This document shows positions 6,135 through 9,912 of a stretch of 9,912 nt of DNA, piece after piece. The stretch comes from an uncultured Porphyromonadaceae bacterium (lineage in GTDB: Bacteria > Bacteroidota > Bacteroidia > Bacteroidales > Muribaculaceae). Position 1 is the stretch's first letter, and every line of letters starts with the position of its first letter. A program made the position numbers and the translations under genes. The stretch is from contig URZG01000061.1 in the NCBI GenBank assembly GCA_900552325.1, positions 1 through 9,912 of the forward strand, in the 5' to 3' direction. The notes below the pieces were generated by a model. That model saw nothing but the letters and a program-made list of their open reading frames with translations, had not been told where the DNA came from and did not search any database.

Positions 6135-8327
6135 TCAGCGTACAGCTATTTTTGAGGTAGCCGTGCCCTGGCGTCGGATATAGATTCCCGGGGTGAGGGC
6201 GTCGGCCTGAACGCGCATGCCCTGAAGGTTGTAATATTCCACAGGAAGGTCGGAGGAATCATTCTCTACATCGCTGACAGCGCTTCCCGACGCGTCGGTG
6301 ATGTGGATGTTGTCGAGGAGCAGATCGAATCCCCCTCCGCTGTAGCCGTGGAAGCCGATGGCGACTTTCTTCTTGCCGGCGTATGCCTGCAGGGGAACGA
6401 CGCACTCGGTCCACCGGGTGTCGGCATCGTGCTGCACGAAGCGACCACCTTCAACCGGGGCGAACTCGCCGCCGTCTACCGAGGCTTCCACTTCCATGTA
6501 GTCGTTGAAGATGAGATCTTCATCGGCCATATTGAGGTAATAGAAATGGAACCGCAGCTCTGGTGATATTACGTCATCGAACGAAAGAAGCGGGGTGGAG
6601 ATACGTGCCTCGGCGCCATCTACGGAGTGGAAACCAAGGAAGATCAACATTCCGTCGTCAACGTACGGACCTGACCCGGGGAATGTGCTGATATAGTTCA
6701 GCTCCCATGTGCCACCGAGTGCAAGCGACTGGAGAATCCAGGGGGAGGTGTGCAGCTGGCAGTCCTTGAATGTCTCAGCGAGCGGCAGGCTGTAGGCCGG
6801 TCCGGTGTAGGCGCCGGCAGGAAGCGACTGGCGTCCGTCGCCGGCCGATGAGGTCGCCACCACGTAATAGTAGGGGTATCCCTGGCGGGAGATGTCAAGG
6901 CTCCGGTCTGTGAACGAAGTTCCGGTGACCCCCTCGGCGACAGTCTCGGGGAGACGTCCCGAAAGATCGCGGAGAATCTTGTATGTAAGTTTCGAGGGAT
7001 CCACTGCCAGGCCGTTGAGTCCGGTGGTCGGAGCCTCCCAGGTGAGGGTGGGATAGCCGTCGTCTCCTACGGATATACTTACATTTGCCGGAGCTTCCGG
7101 GAAATCCTCGCCGCAGTAGGCCGATGCATATACTGCGATACTTTCTCCTTCATCGTTGACAGCCACGATACGGTAGGCGTTGAATCCGGCGGCAGCGCCA
7201 TTGTCGGTCCAGGAGTAGCTTTTGCCGGATTCGGGAGAGGTGAAAGAGTGTACGGGTTCCTCGCCTGTTCCGCGGTAGATGTCGATGGAGGTAAGTGACC
7301 GGAGTGCCGACCCGTCGGCGCATGTCGTGGGGGCCTTGAAAGAGATCTCTACGTTCAGCGCGCCGGAAGCGGCAGCTGTGGCCGTCACATCAGTCACGGC
7401 GGAGGGCGCTCCCGGAGCGGAGGGTGCGGGAATATCGAAGAGTGCCACCATATCCTCGTTGTCGGGCATGGGAGCGAGATAGGAGCCGCGGCCGGTGGCC
7501 ACATCTACACGATACAGGGCCGAGGCGCCGTCGGAGTTTGCTACTACCCAGTAGAGTTTGCCGTCGGCCGAAGAGAATGAGGCGGTCTGGAAGTATGCCA
7601 ACGTGCCGCTGTCATCGGTGAGCATCTTCACGCCGGTTGAGCCCACTTTCAGTGCGTTGCCGGTCATCTTGTTGATGGTGTAGAGAACGCCTTCGCGGGT
7701 GTCGGTGTCAAGTGCTATGCCGTAGAGCTGGCCTGCGGCGTCGGCCGACACCGTGTAGAAGGGGAGGGTGGAAGCCACCGGGGTAGCCTCGCCGGTAGCG
7801 GCGTCGATAGTCACGAGCACATCGCTCAGGGCGGAAATACCGTAGACTGTGGAAGTCGTGGCATCGTAGGTCATATCCATGCACACACCGACGGCATAGC
7901 TCTGCGAAACAGATGAGATCACCTTCTTGCTTTCAAGGTCGACACTCGTCCAGTTTACGGATGTGATGTTTCCGGAACTGTTCGTGCTGTACTCCATATA
8001 GCGGAAAGCGCCGTCGATATATGAGCCGGAGCAGCCCGACATCGCGGAGAGCGCCATCACGTTCTGCGGTGCCGGCGAATAGCCTGCGCGGAAGGTGCAG
8101 ATAGCCGGAGGACCTGCCGGTTTTGTGGCGGAGGCGAGTACCACGCCATAGAAATCGGGACGTCCGGCCGCACGTGAGTACGTGTCGGTCGCACGCGCAG
8201 TCGCACCGGCTGCCGGTGCAAGTATGGGAGCGGGGCGTGCGCCGGGCTTGAGGCATCCCAGCCCCCCGGCCATGATGGCCGGGGAGGCGAGAGCCATATA
8301 AAGGAATATGCAGTTTTTAAGATTCAT
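6135..8327 (-). CDS. Secreted multidomain protein: beta-propeller-like, two Fn3 domains, adhesin-like domain, T9SS-like tail
   Basis: Exported protein of 730 residues, probably surface-attached or released; no enzyme motif is seen. The N-terminus has Lys4, a hydrophobic stretch 6-19 and a likely signal peptidase I site near A20/G21. C25 is not in a proper lipobox. Residues about 55-300 look like a beta-propeller, with repeated blade-like strands: VTIDAATGEATPV (172-184), LYTINKMTGNALKVG (215-229) and LYRVDVATGRGSYL (271-284). Two fibronectin type III domains follow at about 305-405 and 411-505, each with a late YR/YYVVA strand. Residues about 512-680 form an adhesin-like jelly-roll (MAM / choice-of-anchor J style), ending W639...C642...VPL...IGF...GGG...LDNIHI. 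The last 40 residues, EYYNLQGMRV...GIYIRR...KIAVR, resemble a type IX secretion tail as seen in this group. The start codon lies 11 bases after the stop of the upstream gene, so the two are co-transcribed and perhaps translationally linked. Confidence 0.92.
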   Translation of the reverse strand: MNLKNCIFLYMALASPAIMAGGLGCLKPGARPAPILAPAAGATARATDTYSRAAGRPDFYGVVLASATKPAGPPAICTFRAGYSPAPQNVMALSAMSGCSGSYIDGAFRYMEYSTNSSGNITSVNWTSVDLESKKVISSVSQSYAVGVCMDMTYDATTSTVYGISALSDVLVTIDAATGEATPVASTLPFYTVSADAAGQLYGIALDTDTREGVLYTINKMTGNALKVGSTGVKMLTDDSGTLAYFQTASFSSADGKLYWVVANSDGASALYRVDVATGRGSYLAPMPDNEDMVALFDIPAPSAPGAPSAVTDVTATAAASGALNVEISFKAPTTCADGSALRSLTSIDIYRGTGEEPVHSFTSPESGKSYSWTDNGAAAGFNAYRIVAVNDEGESIAVYASAYCGEDFPEAPANVSISVGDDGYPTLTWEAPTTGLNGLAVDPSKLTYKILRDLSGRLPETVAEGVTGTSFTDRSLDISRQGYPYYYVVATSSAGDGRQSLPAGAYTGPAYSLPLAETFKDCQLHTSPWILQSLALGGTWELNYISTFPGSGPYVDDGMLIFLGFHSVDGAEARISTPLLSFDDVISPELRFHFYYLNMADEDLIFNDYMEVEASVDGGEFAPVEGGRFVQHDADTRWTECVVPLQAYAGKKKVAIGFHGYSGGGFDLLLDNIHITDASGSAVSDVENDSSDLPVEYYNLQGMRVQADALTPGIYIRRQGTATSKIAVR

Positions 8328-8338
8328 GCGTAAATGAA

Positions 8339-9912
8339 TTAACGGAGAACCATTTTCACGACCTTGTTGCCGATTGTAAGCACATAGATGCCGGGAGCGG
8401 AAGCCTCGAGGGTGCAGCTGCCGGCGGAGAGGGCGGTGTCGATGATGTTACCGGCTGTGGAGTAGAGCGATACGTTCACCCCTGCGGCGCCGTTTACTGT
8501 AACGCGGAGGCCGTCGGTAACTACGGTGTATGTCTCGGCTGCGATACCCTCGATATCGTTCTGGTCAACGATAACTTTCACGGCGTTGGAGCGGGCCGAT
8601 TCGCCTGCGGGATAAACTGCGGCTACGGTGTATTCCTTCTCGCCGTTTGTCGCAGGCTTGTGATCGAGAGTGCGGGTTGCTGCGGGAACCACGTCATCGT
8701 TCACCTTCTCTCCGTTGCAGTACACGTTGTAACCTGTCAGACCGGCTTCAGCGGCATCGGGGATCGAACGTTCGTAGGTAACGTCGTCGACCATCAGGGC
8801 ATAGCCGTCGGCTGAAACGTGGCGCAGAGCGAAGTATTTGGCGTTCTTGGGCACAGAATAGCTGAGTTCGGTCCATTCGGTGGGCACTGCATAGCTGGTG
8901 TCGCCGCCGTCGGGGCACGGAATGAAGTCGTCGGCATCCGTCGGGCTGGCGGTAGTGGTGTAGAAGCCCTGGATGTATTCGCGGTAATCATCCTTGAGCG
9001 AACGGGCGAAGAATTTGATGGTCTGCGCGTTGCCGCTCAGGCGCGGGAATACGAGCCAGTCGTTGGAGGGAACGGCACCCCCGGTCGATGTGGCGGCTGC
9101 CGAATAAGCCTGCGGAGCGATGGCCATGTTCACGCCCGAGTGGGGTGCCCAGAGGTGCAGCTCCTCTTCGTCGATATTGGTGAGGGTGGGAGCGAAGATC
9201 TGGAAGGCGATCTTCTCGCCGGAGTTGGGATAATCCACGCCGGCCGACTGGCCGATGCCGAAAGTGATGTTGCCGTCAAGGTCGTAGGTGGTGAACTCAC
9301 CGAAGCTGTTGATCACGAACGGTTCGTAAGCCTCGAAGCCATCCTCTTCCACGAGGGTCTCGGCGGGGAGATAGTCGGCTTTGCCCCATTTGAGGGTCAC
9401 GGTGCCGTCGATATTCTCGGCTTCCAGGCCGGTCACGGCGGGAAGGAGCGGTGCGGTGATGGCGGTGGTAACGGCCTCCGATACGTTGTTGGTCTGATCC
9501 TGGTCGGCGGCGTAAACCACTTTAGCGGTGAATTCGGCCTGCGAACCTTCTGCTTCCATCTCAGGCACATAGTTGAATACGAACGATGCCACGCGGCCGG
9601 GAAGCACTTCCTTGCCGGGGAGGGTCATCACGGTCTGGCCGTCTTTGAGAAGTTCTACAGTGTAGGAGTCCACAGCTTTGCCGCCGCCGTTCTTCACCGA
9701 AGCGGTGAATACGCCGGTCTCGCCCACGCGGACGCGCTTGGGACCTGCGAGAGCCACGGCCTGGAGGTCGAAGGCGGTTTTCTCCTCGATGCGGATATTG
9801 TCGATGTAGATCGGGCCGCCGCCGAAGCCGTTGCCGGTGAAGCCGATCTGCACGCGGCTCTTGCCGGCCATGCTGTAAAGTGGCACTTCGCAGAGAACCC
9901 AGTTGTTCTGCG
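8339..9912 (-). CDS. Secreted adhesin-like multidomain protein, C-terminal part (5' end outside window)
   Basis: The frame stays open to the right edge, so 523 residues are visible and the true start lies outside; the GTG at 9884-9886 is inside a domain. Numbering from the first full codon, residues 1-43 are the end of an adhesin-like jelly-roll (W4...C7...VPL...IGF...GGG...IDNIRI). A CARDB-like beta-sandwich (about 47-150) follows. A fibronectin type III start, VTGLEAENIDGTVTLKW, lies at 159-175. Next comes a second adhesin-like domain at about 190-380, with FEAYEPF, NDWLVFPRLSG at 283-293 (as in gingipain-type adhesin modules) and VDDVTY at 374-379. A further Fn3-like half (GLTGYNVYCNGEKV, YTVAAVYPAGES) occupies about 390-448. 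The tail from about 460, with VSLYSTAGNII and ending GIYVLTIGNKVVKMVLR, resembles a T9SS type A sorting domain. No catalytic domain is visible, but a protease or other domain could lie upstream. It is first in an operon with the gene ending at 6135. Confidence 0.9.
   Translation of the reverse strand, partial: QNNWVLCEVPLYSMAGKSRVQIGFTGNGFGGGPIYIDNIRIEEKTAFDLQAVALAGPKRVRVGETGVFTASVKNGGGKAVDSYTVELLKDGQTVMTLPGKEVLPGRVASFVFNYVPEMEAEGSQAEFTAKVVYAADQDQTNNVSEAVTTAITAPLLPAVTGLEAENIDGTVTLKWGKADYLPAETLVEEDGFEAYEPFVINSFGEFTTYDLDGNITFGIGQSAGVDYPNSGEKIAFQIFAPTLTNIDEEELHLWAPHSGVNMAIAPQAYSAAATSTGGAVPSNDWLVFPRLSGNAQTIKFFARSLKDDYREYIQGFYTTTASPTDADDFIPCPDGGDTSYAVPTEWTELSYSVPKNAKYFALRHVSADGYALMVDDVTYERSIPDAAEAGLTGYNVYCNGEKVNDDVVPAATRTLDHKPATNGEKEYTVAAVYPAGESARSNAVKVIVDQNDIEGIAAETYTVVTDGLRVTVNGAAGVNVSLYSTAGNIIDTALSAGSCTLEASAPGIYVLTIGNKVVKMVLR

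Noticed and set aside
6303..6566. Forward open frame of 87 codons inside the reverse-strand propeller/Fn3 gene, and others at 7279-7482 and 7424-7621
   Set aside because: They lie within a clearly coding reverse gene, have no ribosome-binding site or recognisable product, and reflect its base composition.
9884..9886. GTG as start of the rightmost reverse-strand gene
   Set aside because: Eight more in-frame codons to the edge continue the adhesin-like module (W...CEVPL), which matches the neighbouring protein. The start lies outside the window.
1..9912. CRISPR arrays, tRNA/rRNA genes, insertion sequences, phage or defence genes
   Set aside because: I saw no regular repeats, transposase, integrase, nuclease or toxin-antitoxin signatures; gaps between genes are all shorter than 160 bases.

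Overview
The window looks like chromosome from a gut-type member of the order Bacteroidales, most likely Muribaculaceae or a close relative. Three things suggest this: an adjacent SusC/SusD pair, lipoproteins with an acidic stretch right after the lipid-bearing cysteine, and secreted multidomain proteins that end in the C-terminal tail style common in that group (tyrosine-rich 'YYNLQGMRV' followed by 'GIYIRR'). The family-level placement is an inference from protein style. No RNA gene or marker gene is present to confirm it.

Left part (1-5179, + strand): a nutrient-uptake operon. It starts inside a SusC/RagA-type TonB-dependent outer-membrane transporter (5' end outside the window). A complete SusD-like surface lipoprotein follows after 27 bases. 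After a further 88-base gap, which holds a strong hairpin, comes a third surface lipoprotein in the position where SusE/SusF-like binding proteins usually sit. SusC and SusD form the transporter and its lid, and the third protein is probably an accessory binder. No carbohydrate-active enzyme, peptidase or regulator is visible, so the substrate cannot be read from this window. The third gene appears to carry a single-base deletion close to its 3' end: the reading frame with normal codon use continues for 43 codons in another frame and ends at 5179. The operon is closed by a terminator-like hairpin at 5215-5249.

Middle (5285-6055, + strand): a stand-alone metallo-beta-lactamase-fold hydrolase of the PhnP type, with its own likely promoter in the AT-rich gap before it. 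A perfect 16-bp hairpin at 6075-6109 separates it from the genes converging from the right.

Right part (6135-9912, - strand): two tandem genes 11 bases apart, surely co-transcribed, for large exported proteins. The upstream one runs off the right edge. The downstream one is complete: signal peptide, beta-propeller-like N-terminal half, two fibronectin type III domains, an adhesin-like (choice-of-anchor J / cleaved-adhesin-like) jelly-roll domain and a type IX-secretion-like C-terminal tail. The two proteins share the adhesin-like module (19 of 39 residues identical in the visible overlap) and a related tail style. They are probably cell-surface or secreted adhesion/binding proteins. Nothing enzymatic is recognisable in them.

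I did not find a convincing undescribed multi-gene system. The most useful observations are the frameshifted tail of the third lipoprotein, its internal duplication, the hairpin inside the operon, and the nested domain layout of the secreted proteins.
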